Source: Opitutales bacterium (GTDB lineage Bacteria > Verrucomicrobiota > Verrucomicrobiia > Opitutales > T3Sed10-336). Taken from it: a DNA stretch of 6,508 nucleotides. A program made the position numbers and the translations under genes. Shown here one piece after another: positions 1 to 5,234 of this stretch. Position 1 is the stretch's first letter. Each line of letters opens with the position of its first letter. The stretch covers positions 1 to 6,508 of the forward strand of contig SLOW01000251.1 in NCBI GenBank assembly GCA_007132315.1, written 5' to 3'. The notes under the pieces were generated by a model. That model worked only from the letters and a program-made list of their open reading frames with translations. It searched no databases and was not told the origin of the DNA.

Positions 1-38
1 ACACCGACAACGATTAAAACAACAATTTGAGGACTCAT
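1..38 (-). CDS. N-terminus of a probable flotillin-like SPFH protein (FloA), cut by the window edge
   Basis: Only the first 12 codons are present. They read MSPQIVVLIVVG, a hydrophobic start of the kind that opens a membrane hairpin or transmembrane segment. The ATG at 36-38 overlaps the TGA stop of the short NfeD gene (35-37) in an ATGA arrangement, so the two are probably translationally coupled. In many bacteria an NfeD gene of the YqeZ type lies directly before floA (yqfA), which encodes a flotillin-like scaffold of membrane microdomains. The identification rests on this context and the hydrophobic start, because 12 residues cannot identify a family. An SPFH protein of the stomatin or slipin type is the main alternative. 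The rest of the gene lies left of the window. Confidence 0.55.
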   Translation of the reverse strand, partial: MSPQIVVLIVVG

Positions 39-502
39 AGTTTGGTTACCTTTACACGAAAATTATCGAAACCCACCACCTTCATGCGCGTCCCCGGATT
101 GACCAGGCCGCTTTGGGAAAACGCCTCGTACTGACGACCTTCGATCATCACTAAACCGGTGGGCGACAGAGTCGTCAAGGATTCACACTCCTTACCCACC
201 AGATCCTCGCGGCCGGCCGGCCGGTGGCTGGTTCCGGAAACCGACTCCTGCAGGAAGAAACGGCCGCCCACGCGGGTCTTGGGCAGGAACTTCAGTTCGA
301 TGACCAGACAGGCAATCGACAGGGTCGCGAAGATCAGAGACGTCAGCAGACCGCCCCCGATCCCGTACTCCATGAACGCCAGCACACACCCGCCGAGCAT
401 GGCCAAGGCTCCGAGCATTCCGAGGATTCCCCCGGGAACGATCAGTTCGAAGAAGATCAAAACCAGCCCGAGAACGAACAGACCGACGATTATGCTCAGC
501 AT
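35..502 (-). CDS. nfeD: Short NfeD family membrane protein (NfeD membrane region plus OB-fold domain, no protease)
   Basis: From the ATG at 500-502 the product has 155 residues. Three membrane segments lie at about 2-21, 25-44 and 47-69, with the typical VPGGILG turn at 22-28 between the first two. They are followed by a soluble domain of about 70 residues (86-155), rich in alternating beta pattern and ending in GFDNFRVKVTKL, as in the C-terminal OB-fold of NfeD proteins. NfeD proteins are thought to partner SPFH/flotillin proteins in membrane organisation, and here the gene overlaps the likely flotillin gene by ATGA. The reading frame is open upstream to a TTG at 572-574, which would add 24 residues with no family resemblance. 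I prefer the ATG because the first membrane helix starts there, although neither start has a clear Shine-Dalgarno motif. The stop of the long NfeD gene lies 163 bases upstream of this ATG, so the two are probably cotranscribed. Confidence 0.85.
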   Translation of the reverse strand: MLSIIVGLFVLGLVLIFFELIVPGGILGMLGALAMLGGCVLAFMEYGIGGGLLTSLIFATLSIACLVIELKFLPKTRVGGRFFLQESVSGTSHRPAGREDLVGKECESLTTLSPTGLVMIEGRQYEAFSQSGLVNPGTRMKVVGFDNFRVKVTKL

Positions 503-665
503 AGGACAGAGTTCTGCAACAATTCCCGGTTCACGGCAATCCCGGACGACGGGGAAAAGAACCCCGTCGGGCAATCACCGCGGAAAATACTCTCAACATT
601 TTCCGTGCGCTCGGCCATCGCCATCATGGCAACGTTTCGACGCGCGATCCGCTGAATCGTTCCTC
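503..665. other. Spacer between the two nfeD genes
   Basis: These 163 bases separate the stop of the long nfeD from the preferred ATG of the short nfeD. They shrink to 91 bases if the TTG at 572-574 is the start. I see no convincing terminator hairpin, promoter pair or extra gene. The gap is longer than expected for a tightly packed operon, so an internal promoter for the short nfeD and the flotillin-like gene is possible but not visible. Confidence 0.4.
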
Positions 666-2204
666 TCAAGCGACCTCCCTGACGAGGACCAGGAAATCGC
701 CGTAGCCGCTGACTTCAACCTCCCGGTCCGCTTTGATACTCCCGTACTCCGCCCGCGCCTGGTAGCGGCCGCCGTCGATGTCAATCTCGCCGCTCGGGAA
801 CAGATCGGTCACCGTGCGGCCGCGCGTTCCCAGGGCGGGCTTGCCGACGACCGTGGCAGGGGCCTTCGATTCCATCTCCGCCTCGACCGGCGGGGCGGGC
901 ATACCGGCCATCTGCGAGGACCCCGACACAGCCGAACTCAGAATCAACTTATCCAGGAACCAGGAACGCGGCATGACACGCGCCAGTACCACGCCGATCA
1001 CCATCGCCAGAATGATGCCGCCGAACACGTTCAACGCCGGCACCACCAACACGTCGGGAGAAAAACCAAACCCCTCGTCCGGCCAGATATCGGCCATGCC
1101 GTAAATCAGCGAACCGATGACCAGAACCACCCCGGTGATGGCGAAAATAAACATGCCCGGGAAGAAAAACACCTCGACCGCGATCAACGCCAAACCGAGG
1201 AGGAAGAACAACACCGGCTCGTATCCCGCCAGACCGGCCGCGTAGTTCCCCAGGAACACCACACCCAACGCAGTCACACCGACCACCCCGAACACGCCGA
1301 AGCCCGGGCTCTGCGCCTCCAGGTACAACATCACCAGGCCGATCGCGATCAGAATGGGGGCGATGGCGGAAATGTACTGGGTCACGTGCTCGGACCAGGT
1401 GACCTCGAACGCCTTGATCTCGTAATTCCCCGGCCCGAACCGGTCGTCCAGCATGGCCTCGATGTCTTCGTAGATCCCGTCCGCCAAAAGCGGGCGCGGC
1501 GGATCGCCGAATTCCCGTACCGCTTCGCTCGCGGTCAGACTCAGGAGCGATCCGGAAGGGGAAATGACTTCGTCGTCGATCACGAGCTCGAAATCGGCAT
1601 CGACCATCGCGGTCAACACATCGGCCCGGTAAGGAATCTCCTCGGTGAAGGAGCGGATGCGGGCGGTGAGAAAACTGAGCAGTTTCTGCTTCATCGCGGT
1701 GGGAATATCGTCCCCGGTGGCGGTCACGGGAGCCGCCGCCCCCATTACTCCCCGCGGCGAGAAATAGATATCCTTGGTGGATGCCGCGATGAAGGCGCCG
1801 GCGGAGATCGCGTCCGGATTCACAAACGTCGCCGTGTCACCGTCAAAACGGGCCATCATCTCCATGATATCCATCGTCGTGTTGAGGCGGCCACCGGGCG
1901 TGTTCATGTCGAGCACCACCAGGTCGATGCCCTCGGTCACCGCCTCCTTCATGCCGCGCCGGAGAATATACTGGATCGGCCGACCGATCTGATCCTGCAC
2001 GGGCAGAATGTACACCGTTTTCCGCTCGGCGGCCCCGGCGTCTTCGGCGGGAGACGTCTCCGCGGATTCCCCGACGGGCGTCTCCGGCTCGGCCGCGGAG
2101 GTTTCCCCCTCGTCACTGTCGCCGGCCGCCCACAGGGCGATACCCGTCATGATGAGGAAGAGTGGCACCGACTTTCGCAAGAGCGCTGGCATGGCTTTGA
2201 TCAC
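666..2204 (-). CDS. nfeD: Long NfeD (NfeD1b type): membrane-bound ClpP-class serine protease with C-terminal NfeD OB-fold domain
   Basis: The 512-residue product has a signal-like hydrophobic stretch (about 13-27) and an acidic, Ser/Ala/Pro-rich linker (29-60). A ClpP/SppA-like protease domain spans about 62-255, and five hydrophobic segments lie near 280-296, 304-321, 330-347, 350-370 and 386-408. After a second flexible linker (423-450) comes an NfeD OB-fold domain (about 452-512). The protease domain carries the NTPGG motif (101-105). By alignment from memory with the archaeal stomatin-cleaving protease PH1510, Ser134 (in SAGAFIA) and Lys174 fit the Ser-Lys dyad, so it is probably active. 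The protease domain would face the periplasm or cell exterior, and family members cleave partner SPFH proteins. The start is a GTG at 2202-2204. An in-frame ATG at 2190-2192 (Met5) is an equally good start, and neither has a strong ribosome binding site. At 512 residues it is longer than the Bacillus YqeZ protein (about 440), mainly through the two linkers. Confidence 0.93.
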   Translation of the reverse strand: MIKAMPALLRKSVPLFLIMTGIALWAAGDSDEGETSAAEPETPVGESAETSPAEDAGAAERKTVYILPVQDQIGRPIQYILRRGMKEAVTEGIDLVVLDMNTPGGRLNTTMDIMEMMARFDGDTATFVNPDAISAGAFIAASTKDIYFSPRGVMGAAAPVTATGDDIPTAMKQKLLSFLTARIRSFTEEIPYRADVLTAMVDADFELVIDDEVISPSGSLLSLTASEAVREFGDPPRPLLADGIYEDIEAMLDDRFGPGNYEIKAFEVTWSEHVTQYISAIAPILIAIGLVMLYLEAQSPGFGVFGVVGVTALGVVFLGNYAAGLAGYEPVLFFLLGLALIAVEVFFFPGMFIFAITGVVLVIGSLIYGMADIWPDEGFGFSPDVLVVPALNVFGGIILAMVIGVVLARVMPRSWFLDKLILSSAVSGSSQMAGMPAPPVEAEMESKAPATVVGKPALGTRGRTVTDLFPSGEIDIDGGRYQARAEYGSIKADREVEVSGYGDFLVLVREVA

Positions 2205-2305
2205 GTCACGAGAAACCTACATACGAATGCCCCCCGCGCAACGCCTTTTCGGAACCGCGCCCGGCACGGGTAAGCAAAAGACAATGGGAACATGGCCCGC
2301 GACAA
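2205..2305. other. Spacer between yjbQ and the long nfeD gene
   Basis: This stretch of 101 bases lies between the yjbQ stop and the GTG of nfeD on the minus strand. I see only a weak 4-bp CCCG/CGGG hairpin and no clear promoter pair, so I cannot tell whether nfeD is read through from yjbQ or has its own promoter here. Confidence 0.35.
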
Positions 2306-2713
2306 TCACGCCCCCTGCACCGCGACCACCAGACTGCGGCTGTGAGACATGGCGCGGTGTTCCCAAAGGTAAATCCCCTGCCAGGTGCCGAGCAGCAGGC
2401 GGCCGCCGGAGAACGGAATGCTTTCCGAGGTACGCGTCAGGGCCATCTTGATGTGGCTGGGCATGTCGTCGGGACCTTCGATGGTGTGCTCGAAATCCGG
2501 ATTGTTCTCCGGCACGAGCTTCTCAAAAAACACTTCCAGATCCCGCCGTGCGGTGGGATCGGCGTTCTCCATGATGACGAGGCTGCAACTCGTGTGACGG
2601 CAGTACACCGTCAACAACCCTTCCCGCAAGCCGCTATTTTCGAGCTCGCGGGCCACTTCCCCGGTGACCTCCGTCATCCCTTTTCCGCGCGTGGAAACCC
2701 GCAATGTCGCCAT
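2306..2713 (-). CDS. yjbQ: YjbQ/UPF0047 family protein (secondary thiamine-phosphate synthase-like enzyme)
   Basis: The 135-residue product has the usual family length (E. coli YjbQ is similar) and its conserved blocks. These are HTSCSL at 40-45, EN-ADPTARRDLE at 49-60, His76, the EGPDDMPSHIK block at 79-89 and GTWQGIYLWEHR at 109-120. These blocks supply the conserved His and Asp residues of the active pocket. E. coli YjbQ has weak thiamine-phosphate synthase activity, but the true role of the family is unsettled. I chose the ATG at 2711-2713 because the family N-terminus (MATLRVST) begins there. An in-frame ATG at 2723-2725 and a GTG at 2741-2743 would add 4 or 10 residues. It is the first gene of the leftward block, divergent from the aldo/keto reductase. 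Nothing links it functionally to nfeD beyond orientation. Confidence 0.93.
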   Translation of the reverse strand: MATLRVSTRGKGMTEVTGEVARELENSGLREGLLTVYCRHTSCSLVIMENADPTARRDLEVFFEKLVPENNPDFEHTIEGPDDMPSHIKMALTRTSESIPFSGGRLLLGTWQGIYLWEHRAMSHSRSLVVAVQGA

Positions 2714-2731
2714 GTGTCCGGCCATGCCCCG

Positions 2732-2760
2732 ATTTAACCCCACCCAAACCGTCCGTTCAA
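2732..2760 (-). promoter_or_regulatory. Possible sigma70-like promoter for yjbQ
   Basis: Read on the minus strand there is TTGAAC (2755-2760), a 17-base spacer and TTAAAT (2732-2737). Each box matches the consensus at 4 of 6 positions, with ideal spacing. Transcription would start about at the in-frame ATG of 2723-2725, leaving a very short leader before the preferred ATG at 2711-2713. The match could be chance. Confidence 0.25.
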
Positions 2761-2768
2761 GGAAAAGG

Positions 2769-2775
2769 AAAGGAG
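2769..2775 (+). promoter_or_regulatory. Strong Shine-Dalgarno AAAGGAG before the leader GTG
   Basis: AAAGGAG is the best ribosome binding site in the window. It lies 6 bases before a GTG (2782-2784) that is out of frame with the aldo/keto reductase. The reductase ATG itself has no such motif. Confidence 0.5.
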
Positions 2776-2781
2776 CGGACC

Positions 2782-2847
2782 GTGAAACGATTCTCAGGTT
2801 TCCGGCCTTGCCGCTCCGCCCCGACCTGCGTCAACCTGCATGGATGA
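2782..2847 (+). CDS. Putative 21-residue leader ORF coupled to the aldo/keto reductase
   Basis: A GTG at 2782-2784, preceded by AAAGGAG at ideal spacing, opens a 21-codon frame starting MKRFSGFRPCRS and ending in TGA at 2845-2847. The TGA overlaps the ATG of the aldo/keto reductase (2844-2846) in an ATGA arrangement. The peptide is basic (one Lys and three Arg), contains two Cys (residues 10 and 16) and matches no family I know. Its simplest role would be to bring ribosomes to the reductase start by coupling, since that start lacks its own binding site. It could also be a sensing leader peptide. No homologue or expression evidence is available, so it may be fortuitous. Confidence 0.4.
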   Translation: MKRFSGFRPCRSAPTCVNLHG

Positions 2848-3779
2848 AATACCGCAGACTGGGCAAAACCGACTGGAACGTCAGCGCCGTCTCAATGGGG
2901 TGCTGGGGAATCGGAGGGCAGTGGGGTGAAGTCACCGAGCGCGCCGCCACCGAGGCCATCCGCGCCGCCCGCGAGGGCGGGGTCAACCTGTTCGACACCT
3001 CCGACTCCTACGGCATGGGACGCAGCGAAGAGTTGGTGGGCGAGGTACTCGGGAGCCGGCCCGACGACGTGTACATCGCCACCAAAGTCGGAAACTGGGG
3101 CCGCCGGTTAGACGACCACTTCCCGTACAACAGCGTATACAGCATCTACGAATCCTGTCACGCCAGTCTGCACCGGCTCAAGACCGACGTCATCGACCTC
3201 TACCAATGTCACATCAACTCCCCCGACAATCCCGAAATCTTTCTCGAAGCGTTCGAAACCCTCAAACAGCAGGGCAAGATCCGGCACTACGGGGTGTCAA
3301 CGGATCACGCCGACGTGGTCAAAGCATTCAACGTCGGAGGCGACTGCTCGCTCTGCCAGGTCAATTATTCAATCTTCGTGCGCGAACCCGAAAAGGAACT
3401 GCTCCCCTACTGCCGCGAGAACGACATCGGCGTGCTGGTGCGCAGCCCCCTCGCCATGGGCGTCCTGACCGGCAAGTTCGACACCGGCACCACCTTCGAT
3501 GACCAGGTGCGCCGGGGCTGGAACAAAGGCGACGCCCACAAGAATTTCGTCAAGCGGGTCGAACTGTCCCGCAAACTCGGCGCCCTGGCGAACGCGGACC
3601 GGACCCTGGGGGATATCGCCCTTCAGTTCATCCTGGCCAATCCGGCAGTCACCTGCCCGATCCCGGGAATGAAAAACCCGGACCAGGCCCGAACCAACAT
3701 CCGCGCGGCGGATGGCGAGCTCGCAGAGGAGGATCTGCGCATGATCGACAAAATCTGCCCGCCCGAAACGACGACTTGA
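2844..3779 (+). CDS. Aldo/keto reductase family oxidoreductase
   Basis: The 311-residue product is a complete (alpha/beta)8-barrel NAD(P)H-dependent oxidoreductase that would reduce aldehydes or ketones, or oxidise alcohols or sugars, in the cytoplasm. The catalytic tetrad is visible: Asp51 and Tyr56 in FDTSDSYG, Lys81 in ATKVGNWG and His123 in DLYQCHIN. The C-terminal cofactor region includes CPIPGMKNPDQARTN (271-285). The N-terminus MKYRRLGKTDWNVSAVSMG is typical of the YajO/IolS-like, general stress protein 69-like branch, but the substrate cannot be read from the sequence. The start is the ATG at 2844-2846. The frame is open back to 2664, but that 60-residue extension covers the yjbQ start on the other strand and has no family resemblance. 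No ribosome binding site precedes the ATG, whereas an overlapping leader ORF does have one. It is a single gene, divergent from yjbQ and convergent with hisG. Confidence 0.93.
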   Translation: MKYRRLGKTDWNVSAVSMGCWGIGGQWGEVTERAATEAIRAAREGGVNLFDTSDSYGMGRSEELVGEVLGSRPDDVYIATKVGNWGRRLDDHFPYNSVYSIYESCHASLHRLKTDVIDLYQCHINSPDNPEIFLEAFETLKQQGKIRHYGVSTDHADVVKAFNVGGDCSLCQVNYSIFVREPEKELLPYCRENDIGVLVRSPLAMGVLTGKFDTGTTFDDQVRRGWNKGDAHKNFVKRVELSRKLGALANADRTLGDIALQFILANPAVTCPIPGMKNPDQARTNIRAADGELAEEDLRMIDKICPPETTT

Positions 3780-3780
3780 G

Positions 3781-3841
3781 CCGGCGGGTGGAACACCCGC
3801 AGCTCACCCAAGACTATCCGCAATCCGTAAACTCCCGCCGG
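3781..3841. repeat. Nested inverted repeats in the convergent gap between the aldo/keto reductase and hisG
   Basis: Just after the reductase stop, GCGGGTG (3784-3790) and CACCCGC (3794-3800) form a perfect 7-bp stem with a GAA loop. A second perfect repeat, CCGGCGGG (3781-3788) with CCCGCCGG (3834-3841), spans the whole gap and shares bases with the first, so the two structures exclude each other. Neither is followed by a T run on either strand, so a classical intrinsic terminator is not supported. A structural barrier, an RNA 3'-end stabiliser or a Rho-linked end would all fit the convergent position. Confidence 0.45.
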
Positions 3842-3842
3842 A

Positions 3843-4691
3843 TTACAGGCGGCAGGAACGGATATCGGTCAGGATAATGCCTTTGGCGCCGAGTTCCTTG
3901 AGGTCGTCCATGGTCCGGTTGACGCCCTTGCGCTTGGTCATGGCCTTGACCGCCACCCAGTCCTCTTTGCTCAGCGGCGAGACGGTCGGTGCCTCCACGC
4001 CCGGCGTGAGAGCGGTTGCTTGTTCCAGAAGATCGCGCGGCAGGTCGTACTCGAGCACGGTGTACTCGCGCGCCACCAGGATCCCCCGGATCCTCTCCAT
4101 CAGGACGCGCACGGCCGGATCTTCGGCCGCGGATTCGGTCCGGGCGACCAGCACCGCTTCCGATTCCAGGACGGGTTCCCCAATCGTGCGCAACCCCGCC
4201 TGTTCCAGGGTCCGGCCCGACTGAACCACATCGGCGATGACATCGGCCACGCCCAGCCGGACCGAAATCTCCACGGCCCCGTCCAGCCGCACCACACCGG
4301 CTTCGACGCCTCGCCGTTCCAGGTCGAGCTCGACCACGCGGGTGTAGGAAGTCGCGATCCGCAAGCCCCTCAGGGTATCGGGCGTGATCCCGGACTCGCG
4401 CGGGGCGGCGTAATAGAACGAGGAACGCCCGAATCCGAGCGCCATCAACTCCGCGGTACGCGCCCCGCTGTCGAGCGCGAGGTCGCGGCCGGTGATTCCC
4501 AGCCCGACCGTCCCGTCGCCCACATAGACGGCGATATCGCGCGGGCGCAGAAAAACAAATTCCACCTCGTGCTCGCGGTCGAGCGCGACCAGTTCCCGGT
4601 CGCTTCGGCGGCAGCGGTAGCCGGCATCGCGCAGCAATTGAACGGCTTCCTCGGAAAGACTTCCCTTGTTCGGTATAGCGATTCGCAGCAT
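3843..4691 (-). CDS. hisG: ATP phosphoribosyltransferase, long regulated form (HisG_L)
   Basis: This enzyme carries out the first committed step of histidine synthesis: ATP plus PRPP gives phosphoribosyl-ATP. The 282-residue product opens with LRIAIPNKGSLSE. It carries the PRPP-binding block GVADVIADVVQSGRTL (147-162) and the GEPVLESEAVLV block (171-182), and it ends in the ACT-like regulatory domain (about 208-282) with TALTPGVEAPTVSPL and GAKGIILTDIRSCRL. That C-terminal domain defines the long form, a homohexamer inhibited by histidine that does not need HisZ. The sequence recalls the Mycobacterium enzyme, including the SGRTL variant of the PRPP loop. The start at 4689-4691 has a good GAGG motif 7 bases upstream. 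The frame remains open for 16 more codons, but these lie inside hisE. The hisE stop lies 10 bases upstream and overlaps the ribosome binding site, so the two are cotranscribed and probably coupled. Confidence 0.97.
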   Translation of the reverse strand: MLRIAIPNKGSLSEEAVQLLRDAGYRCRRSDRELVALDREHEVEFVFLRPRDIAVYVGDGTVGLGITGRDLALDSGARTAELMALGFGRSSFYYAAPRESGITPDTLRGLRIATSYTRVVELDLERRGVEAGVVRLDGAVEISVRLGVADVIADVVQSGRTLEQAGLRTIGEPVLESEAVLVARTESAAEDPAVRVLMERIRGILVAREYTVLEYDLPRDLLEQATALTPGVEAPTVSPLSKEDWVAVKAMTKRKGVNRTMDDLKELGAKGIILTDIRSCRL

Positions 4692-4701
4692 GTTCTTTTC
4701 C

Positions 4702-4989
4702 TCAGAGGTGCCGGTACACATCGTCCAGGTCGAGATCACACGCGAGCATCATGACCTGCGCATGGTACAAGAGCTGTGAAATCTCCTCGGCCGTCTTTTC
4801 CTTCCCCTCGTACTCGGCGGCCATCCAGACCTCGCCCGCCTCCTCCAGGATTTTCTTGCCGATAGCGTGTTTTCCCGTCTCCAGAGCCCGTACCGTACCG
4901 GAAGCGGGGTCGCCCCCGGCGGCCTTCTGCTGGAGCTCGGCGAACAGTTCCTCAAACGTCTTCATGCCATTGGAATACATACTTTCCAT
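4702..4989 (-). CDS. hisE: Phosphoribosyl-ATP pyrophosphatase (HisE)
   Basis: HisE hydrolyses phosphoribosyl-ATP, the HisG product, to phosphoribosyl-AMP and pyrophosphate, the second step of histidine synthesis. The 95-residue product is a standalone HisE, not fused to HisI. It shows the MazG-like helical core with metal-binding acidic residues in KKILEEAGEVWMAAE (45-59) and AEEISQLLYHAQV (67-79), and ends DLDDVYRHL. It resembles actinobacterial HisE proteins, which also begin with a KTFEELFAEL-like segment. The first ATG is at 4987-4989. ATGs at 4978-4980 and 4963-4965 (giving MKTFEELF) are alternatives, and none has a good ribosome binding site. hisG follows after 10 bases. No other his gene is in the window on this side, so the pair seems to stand apart from the rest of the pathway. 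Confidence 0.95.
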   Translation of the reverse strand: MESMYSNGMKTFEELFAELQQKAAGGDPASGTVRALETGKHAIGKKILEEAGEVWMAAEYEGKEKTAEEISQLLYHAQVMMLACDLDLDDVYRHL

Positions 4990-5234
4990 ACGGGAGACCG
5001 GTCGCCCGGCCCCGAAAACCAGAGAGTTTGAGCCCCCCGCCGCGTTTTGTCCCTAAAAAAAGGCCGCCCCGCGAAAAGGAATCGTCATCCACACCCTTTT
5101 CGCCCGAAGACTTGCCGTCACTTGGCCCCAATATCCTTGTCTGACAGGGCGAATCGCGCTATTTTCCGCTTGTTAAACTGTTCGGCCATGATTCCGGCCT
5201 GAACACATCGTCCTCCAAAACCGCACCCAGCACC
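4990..5234. other. Divergent intergenic region between hisE and the Gfo/Idh/MocA gene
   Basis: This 245-base spacer must hold promoters for hisE-hisG (leftward) and for the oxidoreductase (rightward). It contains an A7 tract at 5055-5061, a run of C (5033-5038) near the hisE side, an imperfect dyad around 5135-5149 and a GGCC/GGCC dyad at about 5181-5203. I find no convincing promoter for hisE. On the minus strand an 11-codon frame (5053-5087) begins with ATG after AAAGGG, but it contains no histidine codons, so it is not a histidine attenuator leader. Confidence 0.5.
5137..5165 (+). promoter_or_regulatory. Possible sigma70-like promoter for the Gfo/Idh/MocA gene, with an overlapping dyad
   Basis: TTGTCT (5137-5142), a 17-base spacer and TATTTT (5160-5165) give 4 of 6 matches in each box with ideal spacing, about 70 bases before the ATG at 5235. 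An imperfect inverted repeat, CCTTGTC-T-GACAGGG (5135-5149, one mismatch), overlaps the -35 box and could be an operator. The evidence is pattern matching only. Confidence 0.28.

Noticed and set aside
159..2273. A 704-codon open frame on the plus strand across the nfeD region
   Set aside because: It is an antisense shadow of the two NfeD genes: rich in Arg, His, Gln and Gly with no family pattern. The minus-strand frames have clear domains and membrane segments.
2664..2843. N-terminal extension of the aldo/keto reductase by 60 residues
   Set aside because: It overlaps the start of yjbQ on the other strand, is basic and unstructured, and the family N-terminus begins exactly at Met 2844.
4020..4754. 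A 244-codon plus-strand frame across hisG
   Set aside because: hisG on the minus strand is unmistakable. This frame is its complement, with shadow-like composition.
5053..5087. Minus-strand 11-codon frame upstream of hisE, followed by a T-rich tract, as a histidine attenuator
   Set aside because: It has no histidine codons, and no convincing terminator and antiterminator hairpin pair is present before the T run.
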